In this document: in pieces, positions 27,160 to 36,070 of the stretch
Layout: each line of letters starts with the position of its first letter
Position numbering within the stretch: the stretch's first letter is position 1
Source: Pirellula sp. SH-Sr6A
GTDB taxonomy: Bacteria > Planctomycetota > Planctomycetia > Pirellulales > Pirellulaceae
DNA length: 64,000 nucleotides
Direction: 5' to 3'
Assembly: GCF_001610875.1 (NCBI RefSeq)
Contig: NZ_CP011272.1
Span: forward strand, 1,469,988 to 1,533,987
Notes under the pieces: model-generated
Told to the model about the DNA's origin: nothing
The model's input: the letters and a program-made list of their open reading frames with translations, nothing else
Database searches by the model: none
Translations under genes and position numbers: made by a program

Positions 27160-27945
27160 ATGGACGAAGATGCAATCCATGAGCCGATAGCTTTACTTCA
27201 CTCGCTTGTACCCGAAGTCCATCGCCGTATTGCGGGCGGGATTATCGATCGCTTTCCTCGTGGCGGCAACTTCTATAGTTTCATCCGGCGATACCACAGC
27301 GTTATTGGAAAGGATCTGCGGAATCAGAGGGGCATCGAAGATTGCAAAGACGTTCTTTCTGAACTTGAGTTTGCGGCACTGACAGCAAATTTTTTTGCAT
27401 CCCTTCAGTACCAAGTCTCAACTCCTACAGGCAAGAAAATTGACTTCCTTGCGGAGTTCGAGCAGACAGGGCATGTAGGCATAGAAGTCAAGCGAATCAG
27501 AGAGATTCCAGAGCCGACCTCTTACAACGAAGAAGATCAAATTCACGAGATCAACTACTCTCAGAAGGAGTCATTTAAGTTCACTGGTAACATCATGGCT
27601 GCGATGCATCAATTGATGCCAGATGTTCCGAATGTGATTTACGTGAAGATCGAAAGCACCGTCCACGAATTTTATGACGCTGCCGTCGCATTGAACGCCA
27701 TCGTCCAACGAGTCCGCAACAAGGATATCGACTTCCTTCGAAAGCACAAATTCGATTCTACCGCACAGTTTCTCGACCATTATCAGCGTATGAACCTTCT
27801 GGTTGTCCGGTCAAAGTGGGGGCAAAGCATTTCGTCCACCGGGACAGACTTTAACTCCAATCGAATTTGGAGAAACGAAGAAGCCGCAATTGGTCTTCCT
27901 GAAAACGTGGTGGACATCTTTCGTCGGGGGGAAAATTGGGGATAA
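27160..27945 (+). CDS. PD-(D/E)XK nuclease-like protein, 261 aa
   Basis: The stretch LSELEFAALTANFFASLQYQ (about 66-85), then KKIDFLAEFE (about 93-102), then VGIEVKRIRE (about 107-116), gives the Glu, Asp and Glu-x-Lys of a restriction-endonuclease fold with the usual spacing. The C-terminal half is helical with no motif I know. It begins 81 bp after the HEPN-like gene, same strand. It may be a DNA-degrading effector of a small defence unit with that gene, or a solitary enzyme. Confidence 0.6.
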   Translation: MDEDAIHEPIALLHSLVPEVHRRIAGGIIDRFPRGGNFYSFIRRYHSVIGKDLRNQRGIEDCKDVLSELEFAALTANFFASLQYQVSTPTGKKIDFLAEFEQTGHVGIEVKRIREIPEPTSYNEEDQIHEINYSQKESFKFTGNIMAAMHQLMPDVPNVIYVKIESTVHEFYDAAVALNAIVQRVRNKDIDFLRKHKFDSTAQFLDHYQRMNLLVVRSKWGQSISSTGTDFNSNRIWRNEEAAIGLPENVVDIFRRGENWG

Positions 27946-28198
27946 ATTCACCTCCGCAACTCGTTCCTGCGGGCGTCTCCATTTGCGAGAGAGTTCTCGC
28001 GGTTCAGATCTAGATCGGAAAACAAGTCGTGGGCACCTCCTTCGACTGTTAAACAGAACTACTCTGTCAAACAGAGAATCTGAGAGTTGCAGACGAATTT
28101 GCGCGGTCCGGTCGCGGAAATGCGATTTTCGGGCGAAATGAGAGCGCTCTCTGTTTGGCGGCCAGCGGGACGAGAAACCCGAAAACCCCCAGAAAACA

Positions 28199-30140
28199 AT
28201 CGGGTAGGAGGCGGGATTACTCCCGCCGTCCTCCCACACCACCGTACGTACGGTTCCGTATACGGCGGTTCAGGTCTAACGACGATTCAGCTCAGTGCCT
28301 TTCTGGACGAGGCTTATCAGCCCAAGTTGCGTGAGGTGGCGAGTAGGCAGGGCCTGATTCATGTGGCTAGCGCCAGCATTCCACCAGGGGCCATGACCAT
28401 TGCCAGCACAGACCCACGCTCGCACGCGGTCAATGCCAAGGCGAGTCAGTTCGCGGGCTCGTTTGGGCGGACGCTTCCATTGGCGCCAGTAGATGGCGCG
28501 TAACTTCCTGCGTAACCAGCTATCAAGTTCCTCGAACGTTTTCTTCACTTCACTCTTCCGGTAGTACGACACCCAACCGATCAGGACCGGCTGCAACTGA
28601 GCAAGCACCGTACGCACATTGCGACCTCGTGCCTTGCGGAGTTCCTCGCGTAGGCGACCCTTGAAGCGTTTGACCGATTCAGGAGACACCTTAAACTTCG
28701 GTTGGTGATGGTGCGTGAACGTATAGCCCAGGAACTTGCGGTTCCAGGGGCGGTCCACGGCACTCTTGGCTCGATTCACTGTCAGTCGCAGTTTCTCGCT
28801 CAGGAAGCGTTCGACACCATTAAGCACTCGCTCACCGGCGCGGTGACTGCGAACGTAAATGTTACAGTCATCAGCGTAGCGAACGAATTTGTGGCCTCGG
28901 CGTTCCAGCTCCTTGTCCAGCTCATCGAGCAGGACGTTGGACAGAAGCGGTGATAAGGGACCGCCTTGCGGCGTTCCCTCGCTGCGTGGACTCACGATGC
29001 CGCCTTCCATGATGCCAGCTTGCAGATACAAGCGGATCAGTTTCAGGATGCGTTTGTCTTGGATCTGACGTGCAAGGCGACTCATCAGGATGTCGTGATT
29101 GACGCGATCGAAGAACTTTTCCAAGTCCATGTCGACAACCCAGCGATGCCCTGAAGCAATGTGTTCCTTGGCACGATCCAACGCCTGATGCGTACTCCGG
29201 CCTGGGCGAAACCCAAAGCTAGAATCCGAAAACATTGGATCGTAGAGCCTCGTGAGCACTTGCAGTAAAGCTTGCTGGATCAAGCGATCTAGCACTGTCG
29301 GTATGCCCAGCATGCGCATCCCTTTGCCACCGGGTTTAGGTATTTCTACCTTTCGCACAGGGCTCGGACGATACGTTCCGCTGAACAGTTCTTCCCGGTG
29401 GCGTTCCCAATGCTCTCGGCAGTAGCCTGGCAGTTCATCGACGGTCACCCCATCAACGCCTGCGGCTCCTTTATTACCGACAACACGGCTCAACGCCTGC
29501 AACATATTGCTGCGGCTTAGCACCTCCTCCATCGTGACGGTGACTGAATGTTCAGTGTTCTCATTGCATGCCGGAAGTGTTTGACGCGCGTACGAATTAC
29601 CCTCAGCGGTTCCGCCGCATACTCTTGTTCGCCGCTCAGGCTTCTCAGCCGTCATCTCTGCGTCTACCTCACATCACGAATACTTTGCACCAAACGGTTA
29701 AACTTGTTCGGCCCTTCGTCAGCTAAAGCCTCCGACTACTATGGCCTCTGCTGACTTCTACGGTGACATCGTAACCTCTTGCGAGGCAACTAGCTTTGCA
29801 GCATCCCCGTAGATCTCTCAGGGTAAGACGCGTAACTTTCCTCTCGTATATTCGCCGCATATACGCCGACTCGGTCCGAATGACATTGGGCTTTGAATCT
29901 TCGTGCCTTCTCGCCCACCGGGTCGTCGCCTCGTATACGGTTCGTGTACCTCGAACCGAGAGTTTGCCTGCTGCTTCCTTCAGATTCAGAGTTGCCCCTG
30001 ACACCCTTGCAGTCGACTAGGAGTTCCTGTCATCAAGGCCTCCATCGGGACTTGCACCCGACAAGTTACTTCCTGGTTCACTTTCGCTTGCCAGTTGCGA
30101 GCGTCAGTCAATGACGCTCCGCGTCATGCCTGACGCACAC
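28199..30140 (-). mobile_element. Group IIC intron, complete
   Basis: On the minus strand the element begins GTGTGCGTCAGG at 30140, a group II 5' end. It carries domain I sequence with GGGTGCAAGTCCCG, an ORF in domain IV, a domain V hairpin around CCGTATACGG/CCGTACGTACGG (28224-28268) and a domain VI helix (GGCGGGAGTAATCCCGCC) that ends CTCCTACCCGAT at 28199. The 5' exon is a terminator hairpin with T6C, which is the known target type of class C introns. Size, ends and maturase type all agree. Exact 3' end is good to within a base or two. Confidence 0.88.
28276..29655 (-). CDS. ltrA: Group IIC intron-encoded reverse transcriptase/maturase
   Basis: A 459-aa protein with the seven reverse transcriptase blocks. 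Landmarks are KGAAGVDGVTVDELPG, SFGFRPGRSTHQAL, WVVDMDLEKFFDRVNH, EGTPQGGPLSPLLSN and the active site FVRYADDCNIY. The maturase domain and the class C ending GNGHGPWWNAGASHMN, then LGLISL, follow. No HNH endonuclease domain is present, as is normal for class C. It helps splice and reverse-splice its host RNA. Reading frame appears complete. An earlier in-frame ATG could be skipped in favour of MEEVLSRSNML. Confidence 0.93.
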   Translation of the reverse strand: MTAEKPERRTRVCGGTAEGNSYARQTLPACNENTEHSVTVTMEEVLSRSNMLQALSRVVGNKGAAGVDGVTVDELPGYCREHWERHREELFSGTYRPSPVRKVEIPKPGGKGMRMLGIPTVLDRLIQQALLQVLTRLYDPMFSDSSFGFRPGRSTHQALDRAKEHIASGHRWVVDMDLEKFFDRVNHDILMSRLARQIQDKRILKLIRLYLQAGIMEGGIVSPRSEGTPQGGPLSPLLSNVLLDELDKELERRGHKFVRYADDCNIYVRSHRAGERVLNGVERFLSEKLRLTVNRAKSAVDRPWNRKFLGYTFTHHHQPKFKVSPESVKRFKGRLREELRKARGRNVRTVLAQLQPVLIGWVSYYRKSEVKKTFEELDSWLRRKLRAIYWRQWKRPPKRARELTRLGIDRVRAWVCAGNGHGPWWNAGASHMNQALPTRHLTQLGLISLVQKGTELNRR

Positions 30141-30141
30141 G

Positions 30142-30170
30142 AAAAAAGCCGAGGGATTTAATCCTCGGCT
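30142..30170 (-). terminator. Rho-independent terminator behind tRNA-Asn, target of the intron
   Basis: On the minus strand AGCCGAGG pairs with CCTCGGCT across an 8-base loop and is followed by six T. It would end transcripts from the tRNA-Asn locus just upstream. The intron starts after TTTTTTC, one base past the T run. Confidence 0.85.
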
Positions 30171-30212
30171 TCTCTGTTAAATCGAACCCTCGGAAATTCC
30201 GAGGATTTGAAA

Positions 30213-30285
30213 GGCTCCCCCGGGTGGGCTCGAACCACCGACACGCGGATTAACAGTCCGCCTTGGGAGCTCTACTTGTTGAGTC
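30213..30285 (-). pseudogene. tRNA-Asn fragment (GTT), 3' half only
   Basis: The minus strand has an intact anticodon arm GCGGACTGTTAATCCGC (30261-30245) with anticodon GTT, a good T arm with TTCGAGC, and the 3' acceptor half CGGGGGAG ending at 30215. The matching 5' acceptor half TCCCCCG is absent. The D-arm region (CTCAACAAGTAGAG) is degraded, with six extra bases before the anticodon stem. A tRNA reduced to its 3' half is what phage integration leaves on one side. The phage lies to the right, so this is probably its attachment site. Confidence 0.7.
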
Positions 30286-30388
30286 GAGTTGAGTTGGTGA
30301 ATCGTATCGGATTTCAATGAAATCGCAACCTCGCGGAGTGCTCGGGTATCGATCGAGCGAATACTATCCCGCAGCAGCCAGCGGACCA

Positions 30389-30446
30389 TGGGACCAGGCC
30401 TGTCCGCATGCCGGCGTGGGTCCCATTTCGGCCGGCCACGCCGGCG
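30389..30446 (+). promoter_or_regulatory. Two mutually exclusive hairpins in the leader of the head operon
   Basis: ATGGGAC (30389-30395) can pair with GTCCCAT (30421-30427). GCCGGCGTGG (30411-30420) can pair with CCACGCCGGC (30437-30446). The first hairpin contains the 5' arm of the second, so they cannot both form unless as a pseudoknot. The rest of 30286-30571 shows nothing I can name. Position about 125 bp before the first head gene suggests a leader that controls late transcription. Confidence 0.45.
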
Positions 30447-30571
30447 ACCCCTACGGGAACAACCGCCTATTATGACACACTTGCTTGCTCGCAGGCTCGC
30501 GGCGAGTTTGTAGCGACGAATTCGGTACTCCGGATGGGTGGTTGACTAGGTAAATCGCTAGTCTTCCGCCC

Positions 30572-30772
30572 ATGGCTACCAAGCAACAACTCCAGCAGCG
30601 ACTCGACGACATCGACGCGATTCTCGCGTCAGGTTCGACCTCCCTCCAGGTCGACGGTGTGACAGTTTCCTTCGACCACGCCGCGCTGAAAAACGAGCGA
30701 GCCAGGATCGAGGGGGAGCTTGGAAAAAAAACGCGGAAGCCAGTCGCCTACCGAGTGAATCTAGGGGGCTGA
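30572..30772 (+). CDS. gpW-like head-tail joining protein, 66 aa
   Basis: A small protein with two helices around a beta hairpin: QQLQQRLDDIDAILASG, then SLQVDGVTVSFD, then AALKNERARIEGELG. This is the lambda gpW pattern, which plugs the portal and prepares it for the tail. It is 2 bp from the portal gene, its normal neighbour in lambda-like phages. First gene of the rightward head operon. Confidence 0.75.
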   Translation: MATKQQLQQRLDDIDAILASGSTSLQVDGVTVSFDHAALKNERARIEGELGKKTRKPVAYRVNLGG

Positions 30773-30773
30773 C

Positions 30774-32270
30774 ATGACATTCGATCCCACGTTTCAGTTC
30801 TCTGTTGGAGCAACGGAATACTCGAGCGCGACCGCACCAGGATCTTCCTCCGGATACGACGCTCTCGAACCGAAGGGCCGAAGAAAAGCGCCGCCGGCAA
30901 CAGTCGTTCGCGAAGACGCCATCGTAAAGGGCGGAAAGCGAACGAGGCTGCAGGCGAATGCAAACGACATCGCTCGCAACTTCTCCATTGCGGCTTGGGC
31001 TGTCCGTCGACATCTCGATTACGTCTCGCGTTTTACATTCCACGCCCGGTGTAAAGATCGCGGATTGAATCGAGATGTCGAGCAGCTCATCAAGAACCAG
31101 TCGCAGGCGAAGAAATGCGATCGCGGTGGACGCATGAATCGGGAACGAATGTTCCGTATGGCGGAAGCCAGGCGAGTGCTCGACGGAGACGTCGGATTCA
31201 TCCTCCTGAACGACCGTCGGATGCAGACCATCGAGTCGGATTTGATTCGACAACCCGAGAAGCTGCTCGGTCCACACGAATGGGTTGATGGCATCGAGGC
31301 CGATTATGCCGGCGAACCCAAGCAATACTCTATCTGGGGACGAAGCCGGGGAGGCGTCGGGTATCAATGGCGTCGAAATGTACCGGCCAAAAACTTCATT
31401 CACTACGGATTCTTTGAACGATGTGCGAGCGACCAGTATCGTGGGATTTCCCCAATAGTTTCGAGTCTCAATAACTATCGCGATGTCTACGAGAAGATTG
31501 ATTACGCGTTGGTGAAGTCGAAGCTCCAGCAACTCTTCGCGCTCGCGTTGATGCGAGACAAAGATGCAACTTCCCTTGATGGTGCGATGCCGGGAGCAAA
31601 TGGATCGACGGATGACGAAGATGACGACGACAGCAACAACGAGGCACAGCCTCGGACCATCGATTTGACCCACGGTCCAACCGTGCTCGATCTCGACGAC
31701 GGTGAAAAAGTCGAAGTGATTGAGAGCAAGAATCCATCGAATGAGTTTCAGAACTTCACGCGACTCGTGATCATGATCGCGTTGAAAGCCCTGGACATCC
31801 CGTATTCATTCTTCGACGAGTCCCACACGAACTACAGCGGATCTCGTACGGGATGGCTTCACTACGAGCGATCGACCCTCGCAAATCGCGATGACCAAGT
31901 CGAGATGCGAACCCGATGGACCGATTTTCAGCTCCAAGGTGCGGTGCTGAATGGTGAGCTCGTGTTGCCATCCCGTATGAGCGTTGAAGACGTCATTTAT
32001 GAATGGGTCCCACTCGGGATGCCATGGTGGAAGCCGTCCGAAGAAATCGTAGGGGACCTGAAAGCGATTGCTAGTGGTCTCGATTCCCCAATCAACATCA
32101 CCAAGAGTCGTGGCACGGGTGACATCTTCGACAACATCGACGACTTATGCGAAGTGATCGCCTACGCGAACAAGAAGGGTGAAGAGGTTCTTGGTCACGC
32201 CCTCCGCCTGAACTTCGATCCCGGTCCATTCCCAGCAGCTGTAACCACGGCCAATCAGGATTCCAAATAA
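30774..32270 (+). CDS. Phage portal protein (lambda family)
   Basis: A 498-aa portal. NDIARNFSIAAWAVRRHLDY (about 63-82) is the helix near the start of the lambda portal family, and AKNFIHYGFFERCASDQYRGISP-type sequence gives the typical loop and the start of the stem. An acidic insertion (DDEDDDDSNNEAQ) follows around 280-293. The protein forms the ring through which DNA enters. Its neighbours (gpW-like before, S49 protease after) support the call. Confidence 0.9.
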   Translation: MTFDPTFQFSVGATEYSSATAPGSSSGYDALEPKGRRKAPPATVVREDAIVKGGKRTRLQANANDIARNFSIAAWAVRRHLDYVSRFTFHARCKDRGLNRDVEQLIKNQSQAKKCDRGGRMNRERMFRMAEARRVLDGDVGFILLNDRRMQTIESDLIRQPEKLLGPHEWVDGIEADYAGEPKQYSIWGRSRGGVGYQWRRNVPAKNFIHYGFFERCASDQYRGISPIVSSLNNYRDVYEKIDYALVKSKLQQLFALALMRDKDATSLDGAMPGANGSTDDEDDDDSNNEAQPRTIDLTHGPTVLDLDDGEKVEVIESKNPSNEFQNFTRLVIMIALKALDIPYSFFDESHTNYSGSRTGWLHYERSTLANRDDQVEMRTRWTDFQLQGAVLNGELVLPSRMSVEDVIYEWVPLGMPWWKPSEEIVGDLKAIASGLDSPINITKSRGTGDIFDNIDDLCEVIAYANKKGEEVLGHALRLNFDPGPFPAAVTTANQDSK

Positions 32271-32271
32271 C

Positions 32272-33633
32272 ATGGATGTGCAACTTGCCGTACCACGTGA
32301 AGCTATTCCCCACTTTGCATGCTGGGTGGGCGCGTGGGCGATGTACGAGCCACACTTCAATGCTTTGTATGAGCAGATGCAACGTACCAATTTTACGGTG
32401 CACTTTGCTGACCTCGAAGGGCATCGCAAAGAAGCATTGGAGAGGATTGAGAATTACGAGCCCAACGTTGTGGATGGAATCGCCATCGTGTCCATCGAAG
32501 GGCCGATGATGAAACATCAGGCGAGCATGAGTGACAACGTTTCGACTGTCATCACGCGACGTTCAATCATCTCTCTGGCAAACGATCCGACCGTCCAGGG
32601 AATCATGGTGAAGCTCTGCACGCCAGGCGGGACAGTCCAGGGAACACCAGAACTCGGTGAATCAATTCTATTCGCTCGCGAAAAGAAGCCTGTTTGGGCT
32701 TATGGTTGCGACCTGCTGGCTTCCGCCGGCTATTGGGTCGGCAGCCAGTGTGAAAGGATCGAAACGAATGCGCTTTGCAAGGTCGGATCCATCGGTACGT
32801 TGAACGTTGCATTTGATCTATCGGAAAAGGCGTCAAAGGAAGGGATCAAAGTTCACGTACTCAGTACTGGCCAATTCAAAGGTGCATTTGTACCTGGCGC
32901 ACCCATCACAGAGGCCCATTTGCTTGAAGCAAAAAGCCAAATCGAAAAGATCAACGGATTCTTCCTCGAAGCCATTCAGTCAGGACGCGGGTTTGATGCA
33001 GAAAAGGCAAAGCAGCTTGCCGACGGCCGTGTTTGGATTGGAGCCGATGCAGTTGCGCTCGGCTTATCGGACGGTGTGAGCAAGTTCGATGACTACTTCG
33101 GGCGTTTTGTAACCCACTGCAATGCTCAGTCGAACAAGTATCGACGAAGTGACAATCCGCGAATGCAGACGGGGGCTCGATCTTCTACCGTGGGCTCTTC
33201 CAATTCATCACGCAATCAACTTTCTGGCAGCCAAGGCGAAAAGATGTCCGAATCCAATCCAAACCCATCCAATGTTGATGCACGAGCCGAACTACAGGCA
33301 TATACGTCGCGTTTCGGCCTCGAACTTGGTGTCGATTTCTTCCAACGAAACGTGTCACTCGCCGACGCGTCTATCGAGTACTCCACCAAGGTGACAGCAC
33401 AGCACAAAACGGAGCTCGAGCGAGTCAACAAGGAACACGCCGAAGCGATCGCTGGGTTAAACACTCAACTCGCCGCGGTCGCCAAAGAGCGTGATGAGTT
33501 CAGAGCAAAACTGGAAGCGGCCAAGATCTCGTTGGGAGAGCCAACAGCGGTCGATACCGGCAAACCGGCTCCAAACGGCGCCCCTGGCAAGTCATTCGGT
33601 TCCCTCATTCGTCCTGCAAGTCCAACCAAATAA
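32272..33633 (+). CDS. S49-type head maturation protease fused to a scaffold domain
   Basis: A 453-aa protein. The N-terminal part is an S49/ClpP-fold peptidase: GIAIVSIEGPMM, then VKLCTPGGTVQG (oxyanion Gly), then LASAGYWVGSQ with the nucleophile Ser, then GSIGTLN. From about residue 320 it is a scaffold-like tail with Glu/Lys coiled coil (LERVNKEHAEAIAGLNTQL). This fused plan matches lambda C, where protease and scaffold are one reading frame. It should shape the procapsid and then trim it. It sits between portal and capsid genes. Confidence 0.85.
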   Translation: MDVQLAVPREAIPHFACWVGAWAMYEPHFNALYEQMQRTNFTVHFADLEGHRKEALERIENYEPNVVDGIAIVSIEGPMMKHQASMSDNVSTVITRRSIISLANDPTVQGIMVKLCTPGGTVQGTPELGESILFAREKKPVWAYGCDLLASAGYWVGSQCERIETNALCKVGSIGTLNVAFDLSEKASKEGIKVHVLSTGQFKGAFVPGAPITEAHLLEAKSQIEKINGFFLEAIQSGRGFDAEKAKQLADGRVWIGADAVALGLSDGVSKFDDYFGRFVTHCNAQSNKYRRSDNPRMQTGARSSTVGSSNSSRNQLSGSQGEKMSESNPNPSNVDARAELQAYTSRFGLELGVDFFQRNVSLADASIEYSTKVTAQHKTELERVNKEHAEAIAGLNTQLAAVAKERDEFRAKLEAAKISLGEPTAVDTGKPAPNGAPGKSFGSLIRPASPTK

Positions 33634-33695
33634 GCGGTCAACGACTTCGTTGCCTGTCGCCCATTCTCATTTTCGTCTAGGAATCCAACGCAATC

Positions 33696-34640
33696 ATGGC
33701 TGATACCCTCATTACCCTCGCGGATGTTGTCAAGATCAACGATGTATCGGTCCGTGATATGGGTGCAACGGACATCTTCAACGATGCTCCCCTCCTTGCA
33801 GCTCTTCATGCGATCACTGCATCAAACGGAACCGTCCACAGTTACCTCAAAGAAGCAACTGCCCCTGTCGTAGGTTTCCGCGCGGCGAACACGGGCTTGG
33901 ATGTTACCAGTTCGACCGATACCAAAGTCGATCTCGCCCTGCACTACTTGGACGCTCGGGTCACGATGGACAAAATGCTCGCCGATTCCGGCAAGGGTCG
34001 CGACTACCATCTTGAACGGCAATCGAAGCGTAACCTACGCCAAGGCCTCTTCGTCGCTGAAAACCAAATCATTAACGGCGGTACGGCTAATGGTACGGCG
34101 TTCAATGGTTTCCTGCAGGCTCTAAATGCACTCGCCAACCCTATGGTAGTGAATGCGGCAGGGGCTGCAGCTCGGAGTAGCGTGTACGCGATCCGCTGCA
34201 CTCCCGACGAAGCGAATGTCTGCGTGATCATGGGGAACGATGGCGAAATCAAGATTGACCCATACTTCGAGTCTCTGCAAACCGATGGGACTGGTAAGGC
34301 ATTCGTTGGCTACACCGTTCCAATCGCAGGCTGGATTGGCCTCCAGGTCGGTGCGGCAAAGTCAATCGCCCGCCTCGCTAACATTCCGGCTTCTGGTACA
34401 GGTTCGGTAACCGATGTGCTTCTCCAAAGCCTGTTCGATTTGTTCCCATCGAGTGCCCCACCCACGCACTTCGTAATGAACCGTCGATCCAGGGGCCAAC
34501 TCCAGGCCTCGCGTGCGACGGTGAACGTGGGAGGAAACAGCAAGTTGATCACCAAGCACGCCCCCATTCCTACCGACTGGGAAGGAATTCCAATCGTCTG
34601 TGTGGAGTCAATTGGTAACGCCGAAACGGCTGTTGCTTAA
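33696..34640 (+). CDS. Major capsid protein
   Basis: A 314-aa protein directly behind the protease-scaffold gene, the standard place for the major capsid. The N-terminus (DTLITLADVVKINDVSVRDM) and the segment QGLFVAENQIINGGTANGTA, with a C-terminal SAPPTHFVMNRRSRGQLQAS strand, look like the HK97-type capsid core. No cleavable delta domain is visible, in line with a separate scaffold. The function is assigned from order, length and fold-like sequence rather than a strict motif. Confidence 0.75.
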   Translation: MADTLITLADVVKINDVSVRDMGATDIFNDAPLLAALHAITASNGTVHSYLKEATAPVVGFRAANTGLDVTSSTDTKVDLALHYLDARVTMDKMLADSGKGRDYHLERQSKRNLRQGLFVAENQIINGGTANGTAFNGFLQALNALANPMVVNAAGAAARSSVYAIRCTPDEANVCVIMGNDGEIKIDPYFESLQTDGTGKAFVGYTVPIAGWIGLQVGAAKSIARLANIPASGTGSVTDVLLQSLFDLFPSSAPPTHFVMNRRSRGQLQASRATVNVGGNSKLITKHAPIPTDWEGIPIVCVESIGNAETAVA

Positions 34641-34676
34641 TTCCCTGGAGCAAGCTCGATCGAGGATTGATTCGCG

Positions 34677-35051
34677 ATGACCGTTTTGGGGCGATTGATA
34701 CCCGCAACCTTTCGCACCTTGCAGAGACTCAACGGCGTCGCTGTTCGCTACCACTACAACGACGAACAATTCATCCCGATCGAGCTTGCAGTCCGGACAA
34801 AACCAAAGCCGCAGCGACAAGACATCGTCGATGGGATTGGTTTCGATTCATTGCGATGGGATTGGCTGATTGCCCCTGAGTGTTTAGTTGATGGAAACGG
34901 TGCACCGATCGTTCCGACGGTAGGACACCGAATTGAGCGACTTTGCGACAAGCTCATTCACGTAGTCGTTCGCGATCCGCGTGAGAATTGCTGGCGCTGG
35001 TCGGATGATAGCCATACTTGGCGACGCGTTTACACCGAGGAGCTTTCCTGA
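34677..35051 (+). CDS. Probable head completion protein, 124 aa
   Basis: Small protein placed directly after the capsid gene, where phages encode connector proteins. Content is mixed beta with GHRIERLCDKLIHVVVRDPREN, then three Trp residues in CWRWSDDSHTWRR. The stop overlaps the next ATG (TGATG). No family named with certainty. Confidence 0.6.
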   Translation: MTVLGRLIPATFRTLQRLNGVAVRYHYNDEQFIPIELAVRTKPKPQRQDIVDGIGFDSLRWDWLIAPECLVDGNGAPIVPTVGHRIERLCDKLIHVVVRDPRENCWRWSDDSHTWRRVYTEELS

Positions 35052-35503
35052 TGTCCCATCCGCTTCTCACGCTGCGGGATGCACTCGTTGCCAAGCTCAT
35101 CGCGATGAACAAGTCAGCTGAAGCAAGGTACGTCGAGTACAAAAGCAAAAGAGAGGTGAAGGATGGAAAGTACTTGGTAGCTATCGCGAGTGAATCAGAT
35201 AAGCAGTTCCGGAACGTCGACCAACGAGACTACTTCATAGATGTTGCATACCAGAGGAGCCTTCCGGAAGCGACAAAAGAAAAGCCCGACCCTCTTGAGA
35301 ACAACGCTTTTCTTGACGCGTGCGTGATTGAGGTCGCGACGGTCAAGGCGTTGTTCCAAGAGGGAGGCGAACTGCGAGGAAATGCACTGGCTGATTGCGT
35401 TGCCATTGAGATCCTCGACGGACCTTTGTATCTGCCAAATCACCTGACTGAACACAACATTTTCACCTCTTCGTTCCGAGTCCGATTTCGGTTGGAAGGG
35501 TAA
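35051..35503 (+). CDS. Probable tail completion protein, 150 aa
   Basis: I start at ATG 35051, which overlaps the previous stop and has AGGAG 8 bases upstream. The sequence is a compact alpha/beta protein: LTLRDALVAKLIAM, a KYLVAIASESDKQF strand and a C-terminal FTSSFRVRFRLEG. Third gene after the capsid and before the tail tube candidate, the usual place for a gpU/gp17-like tail terminator. The role is inferred from place and size. Confidence 0.6.
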   Translation: MSHPLLTLRDALVAKLIAMNKSAEARYVEYKSKREVKDGKYLVAIASESDKQFRNVDQRDYFIDVAYQRSLPEATKEKPDPLENNAFLDACVIEVATVKALFQEGGELRGNALADCVAIEILDGPLYLPNHLTEHNIFTSSFRVRFRLEG

Positions 35504-35520
35504 TACCAAAGGATTAAACC

Positions 35521-36021
35521 ATGAGTGCAGGACGCAGACGCGCGGCATACGTCAATACGGGCACCTACTCGACACCTGTATGGGCCGAGATGTCGAGGAT
35601 TAGTGGAGTGCAACGAGGTCGCTCTCGCGGCACCTCCGACCGAAAATACCGTGGCTCCCCGAACGTAAAGACGGTGACAGGTTACAAAACCAACACCTTC
35701 ACCTTCAAGTACCACATTAAGGGACCAAAATTCACTACCGATGCGGTTCTTGCGCTGCTGGAAGCTTCTTACGAAGACGAAACGCCAATGGACGTATGCT
35801 TCCTGAATCAGAAGATCGTTCAACCGACCGGCACATTCACCCCAGGCGCTAACGCAGTCGGAGTCCGGGGATTCGTAGTCGCTGTGAAAATGGACATCTC
35901 GGAGGAGGATGAAGAAGGTGTTACCTACGATGTCGAACTTCGCGAGATTGAACACGAGGAGCCTTCCGGAACAGCTCGCGATATCGCGGCCTATTCGGTA
36001 GCGGTGACTGCGCCGGCTTAA
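35521..36021 (+). CDS. Probable major tail (tube) protein, 166 aa
   Basis: A beta-rich protein with RAAYVNTGTYSTPVWAEMSR, then a FTFKYHIKGPKFT strand and a long even set of strands to the end. Length, strand content and place just after the tail completion gene suggest the tail tube subunit. No firm motif. The start has a clear space from the previous gene (17 bp). Confidence 0.55.
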   Translation: MSAGRRRAAYVNTGTYSTPVWAEMSRISGVQRGRSRGTSDRKYRGSPNVKTVTGYKTNTFTFKYHIKGPKFTTDAVLALLEASYEDETPMDVCFLNQKIVQPTGTFTPGANAVGVRGFVVAVKMDISEEDEEGVTYDVELREIEHEEPSGTARDIAAYSVAVTAPA

Positions 36022-36070
36022 ACGACAGCGACTACCAGTTGATGCTTCCACCCTTTTTGCAGGTCGATTA

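Noticed and set aside
28276-29655. Reverse transcriptase as part of a diversity-generating retroelement or retron
   Set aside because: The protein has a maturase domain and class C ending inside a complete group II intron; no template/variable repeat pair or msr-msd structure was seen near the fibre genes or the ATPase/HNH pair.
30576-31673. 365-codon minus-strand frame opposite the portal gene
   Set aside because: The plus strand encodes a recognisable portal over the same bases; the minus frame reads as Arg/Ser-rich shadow sequence.
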